A stretch of 64,000 bases of DNA from Opisthocomus hoazin (Eukaryota > Chordata > Aves > Opisthocomiformes > Opisthocomidae), in contig NC_134415.1 in assembly GCF_030867145.1 (NCBI RefSeq), forward strand, positions 15,292,417 through 15,356,416, written 5' to 3'. A program made the translations under genes and the position numbers. Shown here piece by piece: positions 23,874 to 37,200 of the stretch (positions are counted from its first letter, which is position 1; the number at the start of each line of letters is the position of its first letter). The notes below the pieces were generated by a model that worked only from the letters and a program-made list of their open reading frames with translations, made no database searches and was not told the origin of the DNA.

Positions 23874-24263
23874 TGTCCTGGGTTCAGCTGGGACAGAGTT
23901 AATTTTCACAAGAAGCTGGCTGGGCTGAGCAAATGGCCAATCAAATGGGATATTCTATACCATCTGATGCCATGCTTTTATCAGCATTTAAGTGGGGAGC
24001 TGGCTGAAGGAGAGGCTTTTGCTACTCAGGAGCAAGCTGAGTATCAGGTGGTGAGAACACTGCATCTTGTATATGCTTTTATCAGTATTATTGATTGTTG
24101 AATTCTTCTCTCCTTGCCATTCTGTTAAACTGTTCTCATCCCAATCCACGAGTTTTTGCCTTTTTTCCTTCAAATTCTCCTCCCCATCCCACCGGGGAGG
24201 GGGGAAGGAGTGAGAGAGTAACTGCGTGGTTCTTTTGTTGCAAATTGAGGCAAAACCACAACA
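23874..24263 (+). mobile_element. Avian endogenous retrovirus solo LTR, about 390 bp
   Basis: It starts TGTCCTGGGTTCAGCTGGGA and ends GGCAAAACCACAACA, with TG...CA ends. Typical stretches of an avian ERVL-type LTR follow in order: GGGATATTCTATACCAT, a weak TATA region (TTTTATCAGCATTTAAG), TTAAACTGTTCTCATCCCAA, CCACGAGTTTTTGCC and CCCATCCCACCGGGGAGG. It is flanked by ATGG (23870-23873 and 24264-24267), consistent with a decayed or slightly mis-set 5-bp duplication. No internal viral sequence is attached. Compared with the long form of the family I recall, the part between the first 60 bases and GGGATATTC is shortened, so this copy has an internal deletion or belongs to a short subfamily. Confidence 0.88.
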
Positions 24264-24267
24264 ATGG

Positions 24268-27200
24268 TAAGGGACTCCCAGAAGCCACCACCAGCACTGA
24301 ACAGCCTAAGATAAACTCGCCATGGAGAGTTTAAAGCAGCTTTGGGCTGCTCTGCCTTGGTGAGCTGTCAGTGGAGATGCAGAAACTGAACCAGGATCTG
24401 GACACATTAAGGTATGGCTGTAGCTGTAACTCACCAAAATTAACACAACAGATGCCTTGTCAGTCTTACTCTGAGCTTGATTATTGCCTGGTCTTCTCCA
24501 TGGGACTCCCAAACCCCTATCAGTATGCAACAGAAACAATTAGGATTTTGCAAATCACAATCCAGGCAATGATCTCAGCACATGGCATGGTGTTGCAGGG
24601 ATGTGGGTGCAGCAGCAGGAAACATTTCCCTTTTGCCTTGTCCTGAGCAACTCCTTCCCCAGCACACGCATCTTCTCAGCATGTGTCTGCAGAGCCCTGG
24701 ATGTCTCTGGAGCCGTGAGGACCATGGGCATCCCTCACAGGGCTGGGAAACCCAGGACCTGTTGGCAACAACTTTTTTGTTGTTGCTGGGTTGAAAAAAG
24801 GCAACTGCCTCCCACATCCCTATGTCTTCTGACAGAAGCCACCAGTTTTAAAAGCTGCTTGTGGAGCTGTGTGCAGAAGAGCTTCCCCTACTACCATCAG
24901 TCCAAACGAAGCAAGGCAGGTTAGAGGCCAGGTCTCTCCTCCGGCATCATCCTTCGCTCAGGCGGGGGAAGGCAAGGGCTGGCCAGGCCAGCTATGGGGT
25001 GGTAGTCAGCAGCTGAAGCAGCTGTCGGGGGGAACTACTTCTTAGATGACTTTTGTGCAGCAAGCCCCAGGAGATAGGCTGCTAGTCTTTCTACAGATAG
25101 GTGTCCTCCTCTGTATCTTCAGTAAACCAGGCACCTTTCCAAACTGGGTTCTGTAAGCTCTGTGCTTCTCGGCTTTCTTTTCTGTGAAAGCTGCTTGCCT
25201 TTCTTTTCTTCTGTTACTTTATAAGAACGTGCATGTAATTCAGTTTTCTCTCCCCCAAAACTATCTTTCAGTTTCTTTCATTGTTTGCTCCTCTTTGGAA
25301 AGAGCTTTGAGAATCTAAGCTGGAAAATGTCAATTATTAAAGTAGTTTGAAAGCGTTTACAGTATTTTCCATAGTACAAAACACTCTGAGGACTTAGCAA
25401 GCATAAAATGTAGAGACTTTCCTTTCATAATTCTTATGGACATCTAATGCTGGCAATTATAAGAATGAAAATGGTATTTCTAGCTTAACTGTGCTTGTGA
25501 CTAAGCAATTTGTTAGAAGTAATTTACTTAATTTGGGGATCAAAATGCAGAGCTCACCTTATAATATATGGTTGTGGCACTGCAGGCAAGGAACAGAGGA
25601 TAGGGATTATTCAGAGAGATTTATTTTTCTAATAAGATTTGAAGAGTTCTTTTTTCTTCTTTTGAATGTAACAAAACAGCAGCATTTCTTCTCAAGGCTT
25701 GATTTCAGAGAAGGATTTAAAATTGCATTGGATCTTTCTGTGGCCTTTAAAGGCATCATAGAAGACAGATGGCTTGGCTTTGCTATTCTATTTCTACATC
25801 ACTGAGTTCATAGTTAATTGAACTGCTACAGTCTAGAGTGATGTTTATGCATACTGTCTGTTTTCTGATTTTTTAAATGGAAGTGAATTGTGAAAAATTA
25901 CTGGCTTACAGAAGCATAGATACAGGCTACTGCACTGCAGAAACTTGCACCTACATCTTTTGTCCCTTAGGGTACACCTCATTGCTGTGTGGCTGGAAAT
26001 GCCCCAAAGAACATGATGCTTGGGTAAGACAGTGGAAATGGGCAGCAAAAAGCGTCATAGCAGTCCTTCACAGTCTGTACTCCCCAGCCCTGACCCGTTT
26101 GCAGACATATTACAACAAAAGCCCAGCCACAGGTATCCTGAGAGGAGGAAGGGGTGCGGGATTCCTGCTTGCAGCCCTGTCCCGCAGCCCCCCGCAGCGG
26201 CAGAGCTGCTGCCGGCTCAGCCGCCCTGGGCAGACAGCAGCACTTCCAATGTTGGGCTCATTCACAGACAACAGAGTAATTAGTTGAAAGTGTTTTAGTG
26301 ACTAATGGTAGTCTGGAGCTTCAATACCTTCTTACAGCAATGAACACCTTGGTGGTGACCGGTTAAAGAAACATCAGAGACAGCATCTCTACCTGCCCAC
26401 TGGGAGTGAGAGGAGAAGAAGGACAGGGCAACGATGGTGAGAAGGGCAAGTGGTGGCATTTCTGCCATTCCACTGGGGTCTATATGCCTGGTGAGGCCCT
26501 CGCATCGCTCTACACCCTCCTTGTATGCACATGACAGGGGTCGCAGGTGCTCTACAGCCCACAGCACCTTCCCCCTGCCCCTCCCCTCCAACAGGACCCT
26601 GATTTTCTCTCCAGTTTCCCCATTGCCTTCCCCTGCTCTGCCAGCCCCCAGTGCCAGGACCCTACTACCTCTCTCCTTTCCTTCCCAGCTAAATTCACCC
26701 CTGCTGAAACACAGGAGGGTCTGCCTCCACAACGCATACCGTCCCCCAAGGAAGGTGTTGCCAGCACCTGGAACCACATAAAGAGAGGTTTATACAGGTG
26801 CAGCACCCCACAGGAGCTGGGGGGGACCCTGTGTATTCCCACTCCATGCTGAGATCCCCCCATTCCTACACAGGCACATGGGTATGCAACCCCATTCCCC
26901 CTCCACCGGCTGGATCCCTCCTGGAAGCATTACCTCCCTGGAGGCAAATGGGTCTCTACAAGCACAGTGGGCAAGGAGGCCCTGGAGGGGGGCCAAGCCA
27001 CCACCACTCGGCTGGGAGAAAGAGCGATGTATGCCCTTACACGGTGAGCTTTTGCATGGGGGTGCATGCAGAGGGGCTTTTCATGAACTCTGGCAAGTAC
27101 CTGTTTTGAAAGATACATACCAGTAAATACATTAATCCGCCCATTAAACACACTGGCAGTTCTGGCCCCACTGAATGTTTGGACACTTCTGCTTGCCAGA

Positions 27201-27784
27201 GCAGCACTCTGATTTCTGCATGTTGCCTCCAGAAAAAACCTGCATTCTGAACAGTCTTCAGTGCCGAGAGTCAAAGCTGGAGAAGACAAGGATAAGGGCA
27301 CCACAGAGGGGATGCATTCAGTAGCTGGGAGGCAGCCACGAGCTCTCTACTGTGAAGTGGCTTTTACTGGCATCACCTACTTGCTCTGACACCTGATGCC
27401 CTACAGAGCGTAAACAGAAAACACGTCAGGAAAATAGTCAGGAAGAACAGACAGAAGACTGTTACTGGGTTTACATTTTCCAGGCCTGATTTGCCTGGAA
27501 TAGTCGAGCTTTACTGCCAGGGAAAGCGGCACTGGGATCCAGAGTGAGACCTGGTATTCTTGGCAACCTGGATTAACAGTGGCAGTGATAGCACATGGCT
27601 CGCACTGGCAGTACGCAGATAGCGAAAACACGCTGAAAAAGCCATTTGTGTTTTCTGAGAGCTGTGGTCCTCGTCTGCAAATTTGAGGACTGAATCCAAC
27701 ACTGCTGAAACTTTTGATTAACAATGAGCACTATCCTAACCAGATGATTTTACTCCTCATACAAGGAGCTTTGTGCTGATGAAT
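24268..27784. other. Intergenic; GC-rich part at 26.1-27.1 kb without a supported gene
   Basis: The GC-rich section yields long chance frames on both strands (for example 26295-26777 minus and 26798-27109 plus). None shows a domain, a splice pattern or codon periodicity that I can recognise. Confidence 0.4.
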
Positions 27785-27789
27785 CAGGT

Positions 27790-27880
27790 TTCACATGAGG
27801 TAGCGGAGCAATGGAATATATCCCACTTACCCAGGGAAGACTCAATCCCCACCTACACTGGATTCAAGATGAACAAACTC
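27790..27880 (+). mobile_element. Possible ancient CR1 scrap
   Basis: GCGGAGCAATGGAATA, then CCCAGGGAAGA, then GGATTCAAGATGAACAAAC follow the order of the CR1 stretch for [10 protein letters not shown](E/K)IFKTRLDK (GGAGCACTGGAACAGG, CCCAGGGAGGTTG, ATATTCAAGACC at 18320-18380), strongly diverged. Assigned by pattern only. Confidence 0.4.
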
Positions 27881-30870
27881 CATATGTTGTGCTTCCTGCA
27901 GACCCAGTTCTGTTCAGCCACCATACATTTTTGTTTGCAATAACTGCAAGTTCTTCCAAAAAAAGGGTTCTTAAAATGCATTTCCGTTGTGGCAGTCGCT
28001 TGGTTGCTGATAGTGGACTGGTGAGATACAAACATCATAGTCCACCTCCATAACATCACAGCTTGTAAAGCTGGTTACAGTTCTTCAGATCCAAAGGCCT
28101 GTGCCCATAATCAGGGCAAACTCTTCCCGAGTAGTTGACCTTGGCTGATCTCCTGATCCCAAATGTGACAGCGGCTGTTCCAGCCCCGGCATTTACTGTT
28201 CACTTTATTTAAGTTTCAAGACAGCATTTGTGGCAGCCTCTGTTCTAAATCTGGTGTTGGGAATATGGGGCATAGGAGGTAGATTCAGCAGAATGGTAAA
28301 AATAATGAAGATTTCTTGATGCCCCTGATAGCTCCCTGTTGTATTTCAAGTGCAAGTGCATCCTCTTTCTGTTTTCTTTCTTCCTATAGAGATATATTTC
28401 AAATTAGTTAAAGGAAAATCATATTTGTGAACATTGCTTCTTCCTGCTACAGTCTGAGATCTGTAAGCAAACCCAGCTGACTTGTTGATCCTAACTAGTG
28501 TTGTCTGCGTACCCACACCTAATGCACTACACATTAAATGGCTTTCAGAGTATACAAACGCTTTTTACAGATAGTTGTAACTTCTGAGTTTGCTCAAAAG
28601 CCTTATTAGATTCTCTTTCCAAGCCCGAGGTGAATTTCCTTTATGTCTTTCAATTATTCTAGAGGCAGATGAGGTCAAAAGTTTCCAAAGATGTCTGCCC
28701 AGAACTTAAAAAAGATAATCTAAATCCATGACAGTTAAAATGGTCAATGCTGAATTGGAAATGCTGAAGCTCTTCAGGTATTGGTCACAGTTCCACATTT
28801 CCTACTATGAATCCTCATTTTCTGAGCCTGCCCAGCTGGGACAGCAGGGTCTCAGCCAGACCTTATTCCCATGCCGTACGCTGCAGGAGGTCCAGGACGA
28901 GAGGCTTATCATCTCTTGTTTGAACATTGCCTCCTGGCAAACCTGCAAAGACTGATTTTGTCACCATTTCTCCCTCCATTCTCTGTGGGGTGAACAAATC
29001 AACCTGGGGCTTGGGGCTTGCTGACAAACTCCAGCTTCTCTGCAGTTTCAGGAAACATGGCTATTGCCATCTTCATTGAGAAACACCCAGTGGGTCAAAT
29101 TTACACAGTGTGAGTTTGGTATCCATCCATTTAAGTCAAGCATGCCAACATTATGTATTCATTTGACCCAGGAGGTCTCCTCATTCATAAAAAGAAGGAA
29201 CAGATGCCTGGCTACCCAATTGCTCTAACTATGTAAAGAAGTTTCTGATGCTGGCAATGGCTGCAGCTTACATAATTCAGCCTCCGTACCTTTCTCAAAG
29301 ACAAGACAAACACATCAGCATACCTTACGTAAGCCTTCCAGGACATAGGTTATTTTATTTACCCAAGGTCAGTTTAGATGCAAGTGCTTTAAGCAGCTAA
29401 AGCCAAACAATGCTCACCTCCCACGTGCCTTGCCATCCTATTATATTTTTCACTTTCTGTTGTGTTCTCCCCATGCCTTGTTTTCTTCATGTATAAATGG
29501 TTTTCAGGCACAGGTTTCCTTAAGCATACTAATACATAAGTTAATATTTTATTTCACAGAGCCTCAGAAATGTAGAAAAACTGCAGAATTTGAACTCCGC
29601 TGCCACTTGTTAGGAGTTAACACTACCAAGTGCAGCTGCACTGTCTTTGAACAGAGCCAGCACTGCCAGGCTGTGCGTGACATCTTGGGGTGTTAGAACT
29701 TGGAGAATATTCTGCTTTCTGATTCCTGTGGTAGTATGTGGAGGAAAAGATTTGAGGATAATTGCCTGAGAGCAGAAAACTTGTTCCTTTCTCTTTAAGC
29801 ACTTGGATGGGATTAGATGTGACACAGCTATGCATGATCTCCCAGAAATCATTTAATTTGTCTGTGCTTGCTGTCCTTATTTGCAGAGGTCAGGATTTTA
29901 TAGTACTGGCTTACTAAAGCTGTAGTGCTCATCTGAGAAGATACATTCAACAGTTTCCATGTAACCATCACAGACCAGTTAGCTTAGCCCTGAGTCACTT
30001 TGAGTCCTTATACGTTTCCTACTTGTCGCCTGGAGAACAAATGATCTCATGGTTTTAAAAGTGTGGCCTGCAGCCCCACGTCAGAAGAGCACAGGCGGGA
30101 CAAAGACCCAGTGTGGGGAAGACTCTGCACTTCCCCCCTAAAAAGTTCCCAACTAAATTTCAGATTTCTCTAAAAATTTTGCAGGCATACCTTGCTCTGT
30201 AACACAGACAAATATGATCTTCTTTGCATATATTAATGCTGATGGAGGCAGGAGTCCCTCCTGAGTGCTAGGGAGATGAACACAACAGATTGTGCTGCTC
30301 CACAGGGTGTGTACCGCCATCAACACCTTGAACAGACCTCTTGGAAGCAATTTATGGCCTTTGAAGCCACCATCCTCTGCTCTTACTTGGGTTGTTGACC
30401 TATGTGAACCTGTCATGTTAAAACCTTTCTGTCTTCCTCCTTCTACAAAAGTTTGACCTGTTCATGTATGACATTTGCTCTGGTCACTACAGAAAGGCCA
30501 GCTCTGATCAAAAGATTATGGGCCAGGTCAGTAATTAACTTGGACTGAATTTGGACACCTGAGTCCAAAAGCACACTTGTCCCTGATGGTGCCCAAATGG
30601 TTGTATATGGTCACTTCATTGCCTGCGTCAGCTCAGGGGCCATACCATTTGGTGAGCATCAAACCCAGAACAGGTGGATTCATTTGCCATTTCCAAATAG
30701 GTGAGTTTTCCCCATTTCATTTACCTGTGCATCACTGCACACAGAGAGAGGGAGACATGAGGGATCTTACATTTTTGTGTTGGCTGAAATATGTAAGCCC
30801 ACCCATTACATTATAAACAAAAACTTTGTTTAAAAAAGTTGAAGGTAGGTTTGTAATGAGGTTTAGATTA

Positions 30871-30893
30871 ACTGAAGTGAACTTCACTTCAGT
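30871..30893. repeat. Perfect inverted repeat, 11-bp arms with 1-base centre
   Basis: ACTGAAGTGAA, a single C, then TTCACTTCAGT. It is an exact mirror palindrome that could extrude as a hairpin or be a dimer-type protein-binding site. Confidence 0.85.
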
Positions 30894-33009
30894 GAAGTCA
30901 GATTTTCAGCTGTTACTCAACATCGCCCTTACCCAGCTGTTACCCAAAGCAATGCTTTTTAAACAAAAACTGTATACCTTAAAAATTCTGCGTAACAGAT
31001 GATCTCAAAATGAAGATTTATTTAAGGGACTGTGTCCAAGATCTATCAGCAAGTGTCGGGTCTTCCAGGTCTTCTACTAACCTTTTTGGAAAACACCAAA
31101 CCTCCTTACTGAGTCTTGGCCAGACTATCTCCTCTGTCCACACTGACCTTGCTTACACTCATCTCTCAGATCTCTACTCTCTGCTGTTTTTTCTTCCAGA
31201 GCATATGTAACCTCTGAGTAGATCACAATTCAATGCAGTCACTACATTTTCTTCAAAAATGAAGAATGTTCTCAAAGCCTCTTTGAAACCAAAGTATTTC
31301 GAGTTGCTGGTCTTGTTTGTTAGCTGCTTCATTAAGACTTTCAGGGGACAGGTTAGAGGTCTGTGTTCCTTTGCTTTCAGGCTTCATAATACAGTGGAAA
31401 CAAAGCTTCTTCGCATGTCACTGCTACCCACATGGAAATGAATAGAGTAACGACTTTGGTTTTTGGATTTACTGAGCTGCTGTTGCTGTGGTGGAGCGAG
31501 GCTGTAATATGCATAAGCCTTACTTACTAGGCATGTATGTGTATATATGTATATGTGCCTATCTATGTCATGCAGTAGTAAAGACTCTGTCCCTTGAAAT
31601 TTGTCACCTACTCAAAGTGTGCATTCACACATTTAATAATACTTTCAATGGATCCTGCTAAATCTTGTTTTTACTAACAAGCCAATTAAAACACAGTATA
31701 GTAAAACTTAAAAACTACCACCACAAACAGTACTACCTGTTAGCAGAAAACGCAAGCAGAGGCCTCTGACTAGAAGTGAAGGTGGGAGACATGAACACGT
31801 ACAGATTTGGAGCATTTGTCCATCCCCTGGACAATACCTATCGTCTTCAAACTGGTGGCTTCCTGACTGCATGGTCAGCTCTTTTGCAAATGGATCTTCC
31901 CCTGTGGCAAATCCCAGCACCAAAGCAGAGCCACACAATGTGGTTCACTTCTTGCTCCCGCACTTCATGTTGCCAGCTCTTGGGTGGCTGGAAACTGCTT
32001 CTGTCAGGCAAGTGCACAGGCAGCAGCACTCGGAAATGTTGTGATAAAAAGAGACAGCCAGTGCTCTTCTCAGTGTTTTGTTTTGATACTCTTCAGCTCT
32101 CCATTACACACGATAATGAGAGGCTGAATACCCTGGATAATGACAAACTTAGACAGTTTTTCTTTTTCTGCCCACTCAGTGTTTCTGCTCCATGGTTCCC
32201 GGGATGCTTATTTCCAGGATGCCAGGTTAGCTCATAGACAGTGACACAGAAATGCGCCAGCCCACTGGCAGCATCCTTGACCCCTAGCCCCGAGCAGAGC
32301 TGGCCGGGCTGGGAGAGCTCAGGTGGCTGCAGGGTGGACAGGGTTGCACTGCTGCTGGGTTTCTGGAAGCAGCAGAGCTGTGTTCACACATCACTGCATT
32401 TGAGCTAGGTCCTGCCAGGTCCAAACTGACTTTTTGCTCTTGATACTATTTACCTGTAAATTAGATAATCTGTCCATGGAAAATGCGAAATGAGTGTTTC
32501 TATCAACATGTGCAGGTAAGGAGTTATCATGGGGACTTCAGAATTCCATCAGCACTGGGAACTGACAGGTAGCCACTTAGATGCAAAACGCCAATATTCA
32601 TGTCTGTCCCCGAGCATCTATGTACCTCTAAATCTCCAGTCCTAAGGTCTCAGTCCCTTTGCCCATGATTATCTGAATAAATAAACTGCACAAAGCCTTA
32701 TGAAAAGGGTGATGATATCCTGAAAGCGGTAACTTTAATTAATGAGACTTTTAGGGGGGGGGTTTCAGTAGATCTTCTAGGTAGATCTGCTGGCAGATTT
32801 GCTGTCCAGAGAAGCTCTCTGACAGTGCACTTCATTCTGCCTTACAAGGCACTGCCATGCCAAGCCCAGACTTCTGTATTAAGAGGATCAAATGAATCAT
32901 GGATCATTACACCTCAGTATCACAGCTGGGACTTCTTGATAAACCTTTGTTGTTGTACTATTTATTGATATGCTGAGCTGTTACACAATTTCCGTAAGTA
33001 ATGGAGTAG

Positions 33010-33047
33010 AGATTCACAAATAAGAGTGAGAGATTCACAAATAAGAG
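33010..33047. repeat. Tandem duplication, 21-bp period
   Basis: AGATTCACAAATAAGAG occurs at 33010-33026 and again at 33031-33047. Just after it, TTTCACTTAAACC is also repeated (33049 and 33073). Looks like recent local replication slippage. Confidence 0.85.
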
Positions 33048-34017
33048 GTTTCACTTAAACCCAGATAATCACTTTCACTTAAACCAAATGCATTTATGGG
33101 ACTGTTAGATCAGAAGTAGCCAGGAACTACACAACTTTCCAACGGGTCTTTTGAATTCTATCTATCTTCTGTATTTATTCTAGATTTTTTTTTTCATCGA
33201 TAATGATCATCTCAGATAAAACAGTGTATGTTCACTCATATATGTCATTTATACACTTCTGAATACCTAGGTGGAATTACAGATTATAGGTTGCATTCCA
33301 GCATCCCAGAATATGATATCAACCCTTTCAGCGATAATCTTGTAAATTCTGTGATCTTGATTGTCTCAATAAAATTTTATTCTTAAAGTGAACCAAGAAT
33401 TCTAGGAGAGCTGTGTACAGATACTTAAAAATATTAGTCATTTGTATATCTCATTTAGCTAGGTCACATTTAATGACTGACTGTTTAGAAGACTTTGAGA
33501 GCATTTTACTGAATTCCCACAATCAGTCTCATCCGCAAAACGTCCATGCTAACCCTCATGTCCTACTGCTACCTCTCTGTGGCCAGACTCACAGACTTGC
33601 TTTGTCACTAATCCTCCAACTTCAGGAAACTGTAGAGAGAATACGATGCTATTCACATGAGTAAAGGCATCACAGCCTGTCTCTTCAAAAGCTGTTTTCC
33701 TCTTTAATCTGACTCGCACCTAACTGATCTGGTCTTTACAGACTTTTGAGCTGTGTGGTTTACTCCCAGCTACTAGTTGCAGCCCTTTCACTACAGTGCT
33801 GAACTGCACAGGGAGAAGGAAAAAAATTCTACCAAAACAGTAGTTGAGTAAAGCTTCACTTCCCAAAAGAGAAAACTTCACAAATCTGACAGGCTAGTGC
33901 AAAAGGAGCATGGAAATCCCTACCAAAAATATGTGGGAGGGAACATCTATTTAAAATAGGACCGCCTAATTCAGCTGCTAAATCAATGCAAGGAGCTCCG
34001 TACGTCTGTGTGTGCTG

Positions 34018-34084
34018 GAGGGAGAGACAGAGGGAGAGAGAGACAGAGAGGGAGAGAGGAGCAGAGGGAGGGAGGGAGGGAGAG
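34018..34084. repeat. GA-rich microsatellite / purine tract
   Basis: About 67 bp of almost only G and A on the plus strand (GAGA, GGGA and CAGA units, ending GGGAGGGAGGGAGGGAGAG). Such tracts bind GAGA-type factors and can form triplexes. Confidence 0.9.
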
Positions 34085-34296
34085 CAATGTGCCTTTCACA
34101 GAGCTGGGAGCTTGATGGGAATGTTTGATTAGCTCCTCTCTGAAAGAGAAAAGGTGTCCAGGCCTCCCTCCGCTGCCTGCCTCTCTCCTACTGTAGAATA
34201 ATGTTGACTGGAGTTTGGGGTACAGAAAAGCTTGGACAAAATAGCACTTTCATACAGTGCGGAGAAAAGGAATAAAAAGTTGCACCCCTCAAACAA
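34085..34296 (+). promoter_or_regulatory. Candidate 5' untranslated exon or promoter region (speculative)
   Basis: Downstream of the purine tract the sequence becomes moderately GC-rich and ends CCCTCAAACAAG|GTAATTCT, a plausible splice donor at 34297. The first VIT coding exon begins with a splice acceptor (48887-48888), so VIT needs at least one upstream non-coding exon, and this is one place where it could be. There is no direct evidence linking the two. Confidence 0.2.
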
Positions 34297-37200
34297 GGTA
34301 ATTCTGATGTCATTTCTCTGCTATATTTATTTATGGGGAAGAGGGGGGAGTTGCTTTTTTGCCTGTTGATAACAGTTAAATATTTTCACTGCTAAGAAAC
34401 TGTAGGGACATAATTTTTTGTTTAGCATTCCAGCTGTGTGCGTAGGATGAAAGACCTAAGAAGATGAAGACATAGATGTAGAATGAAACTTTACTTTAAA
34501 TTATATATAATTCATTAAGTATTTATAAAAGCATTAAACCCCTGCTGATAAAGTGGACACATATACTCACTTGCCTGAATAGCAAGGGCTTAAATATTTG
34601 ATAAAGAATGGTGTATATTAGTCACACACCAATAGCCATATATATGCCTACTGTTCAAATAATTTGTAATAGGTAATGCAACTTGTTCCCTAAATTTAAA
34701 ACACTTTTGCTTTCAAGACTTTGTCTGTTTGATCAATAGGAAGATGTTGTACCGTTAATTAGCACTACCTAACACTGGGGAACACTAATCTCCAAGATAC
34801 AGCATGGAAAATTGTATTATTCCAGCGATATGTATTTATATGGTGCGAACTCCCTTGCCAGATGGATAGATACAGATGTGTGAACAGTACAGTAGCCTAG
34901 ATGCTATATATCCTTTTGTGCTGAGTGCTTGTTTTGCTGGTGAGGCTCCAAAAATGAATAGCATTGTCAAGCCTGCCACAGTCGTTCAGCTCTGCGGAGA
35001 GATTAGAGTCTCGATAAGTGTCTTCAAAATGCGATTTCTCTCAGACTAGTACGAACACGAACCAGATGCCTCAAGCAAACTTTCAACCCCAGTTACTATT
35101 CTTTTCCTAGAGTTTATGGAAACTACGCCACATCCAGAGCAAAAAAGGAATTACAGATTACACAGGCAGCTCCTCCTTGGAGCACAGTCCTTTTCCTCTA
35201 ACCTCTCCAAAATTAAAAAAAAAAAACTGAAAAAACATGAAGGACACACAGAGAAAAAGTAGTTTAGAAGGCTTTTAAAATACATTTGACCGAGAACAGC
35301 AATGGAGTCATATATGTTTATAGCTTGCATTTTACCATATGCATCCTAAAGTTAAATACACCTTCCATTGACTAGGTTCAAATAATATCTCTCTTCATGT
35401 TTTTCTGTATCTGTAGGTCCATGTTCTTCAGATGTTATTCAGTTCACCACTTGAATGATAGTCATGTCTGTAAGACTGGTTTCTTTCAGAGCTGCAAAGA
35501 CACCTCAAGGAAAAAAAAACTGCATTACACACACATTACTTTTGGAATATTAAATTAGAATCATATTTTAAACCGACTTACTTTGCTTGCATATTTTACC
35601 TAATCCTTCGAGTTGCTGGGGTTGCTCTCACTGGGATGACAGAACAGACTTCCCGTCTTTCTGTTACTGAAGACATAAGAAACATTTTTCAGAAAAGAGA
35701 CCTTGACTGTCCTGCCAATATAGCTGAATATTTTTTGCATTTCCACCTGTAGTAAGAATGTTCTGTTCTGAACTTGCTCACTACGTTACGTAAGGCACTT
35801 CTTTCCCTGGTAGCATTCTTACACATGACTTATCACTGGCTGGTTGAACCAAGTAGTTTTACTAGGTAACCCAGGTTTCCACACACTTGGGATGCATGAA
35901 AGATACCCCATGTGGATTCTCTTGTGTCTGATAAGAATGAGATCCTGCCAAAGTCTTTAGTAGAGATATTAACTAGGTGTTCCCCATTCACCCAGTAACT
36001 TACTTTCACAGAAGTAGTGTGAAGTTAATTTTTGTTCTCCCTTGCGTCAAATTTCATTAACTGGAATATTTCTAAAAGGGGACTGCCTGAGACACAATGC
36101 GAACATAGAAGTTGGGAAAACAGGCTAATTACTTCATGTGAAACAACAGAATTATTTATTTCTGGCCATTCCTTTTTTGCCAAAAACAAACCTGAAGTTT
36201 ATGTAACAGTGGCGTCAAAGACTTGGTTGTACCTGGTCTGCCTGGAGAATTATTAACTTTTTTGCTTTCACCCTGAGCCACAAATAAAGCTCTAGAAAGA
36301 AAACACTGCCCAGCAGCTTAACATGCCAACCCAAGGCTGAGGACATGCATGTTCAAGTGTCCATTTTACCAAAAGTCTCCTAAATGATGATAGGTGAGTC
36401 ATGTAGGGCACCCAGCTGAAATGAGCAAGAAGAGTGATAGATTACTATCTGCAGCTGTGACTATATTCCTCCTCCAGAGTCTTGAGGCTAAACATATAGA
36501 AAAAAAAAGCTGTGGCACTCAAACATGAACTCCCCATACAGAGGGACAGGAATGGGCAGTGCCAGACGAGTGAGAAGCACGCTGGCATTGCAACGGGGTG
36601 GGAAGGCAGTGTCTTGTCTGGATAGGTCGTAAAAAGCAACGGTCCAGGGTTTCCTGACAACCCTGGGGGATGTGGTGGCTCCCTGAAGCTCTGAGTCCAC
36701 CAGGACTCCTCCAGCCACTGCAGCATCAGCTGAGGTTCAGACCTCACATTCATTCAGGGCTCAGAAACCAGACACTGAACAGACAGTATGTCCTTCATTC
36801 AGAAAGCCCATCCATCATACAGGTCTCACTAGTCTCTGTTGGAAACAGAACAAAACAGAAATAAATGCAAAACTACATTTTGGGTTGGTGTTTTTTCAGG
36901 AGAGAAAAATAATAGTCCTAGTATGTGTTGTACGTAAAGCCAGGGAAGATGGAGCTACAGCAGCCACAGGTCTGCCCTCCTCTCCTTTCTCCTGTGGGGT
37001 AGTTTTTAAGGCCAGAGTCAGAGAGAGAGAGAGATAGGTGCTTAACACCTACTTAGAGCACTTCAATTCCTCTTTTGAACTTGCCGGGGCACAAGGAGCC
37101 CCCTTGTCCTGGCGCTGGCCTGGGGTGCCTCGGCTAGAGCTCAGCTGGGACCTGGGACAATGAGGCCCCTGTTCTGGGCCCGGCTGTTGCACAGAGACTA

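Larger units (their letters stand above)
27881..34000. other. Intergenic, no gene recognised
   Basis: Contains a perfect short palindrome (30871-30893), a TATATG-type stretch (31530-31556) and a 21-bp tandem duplication (33010-33047). No gene or recognisable transposon. Confidence 0.4.

Noticed and set aside
26295..26777. 160-codon frame on the minus strand as a gene
   Set aside because: GC-rich DNA, overlapping frames on the other strand, no domain, no splice context. Looks like chance.
34018..34084. CRISPR-like or minisatellite array
   Set aside because: Irregular GA units without fixed spacers; a simple purine microsatellite.
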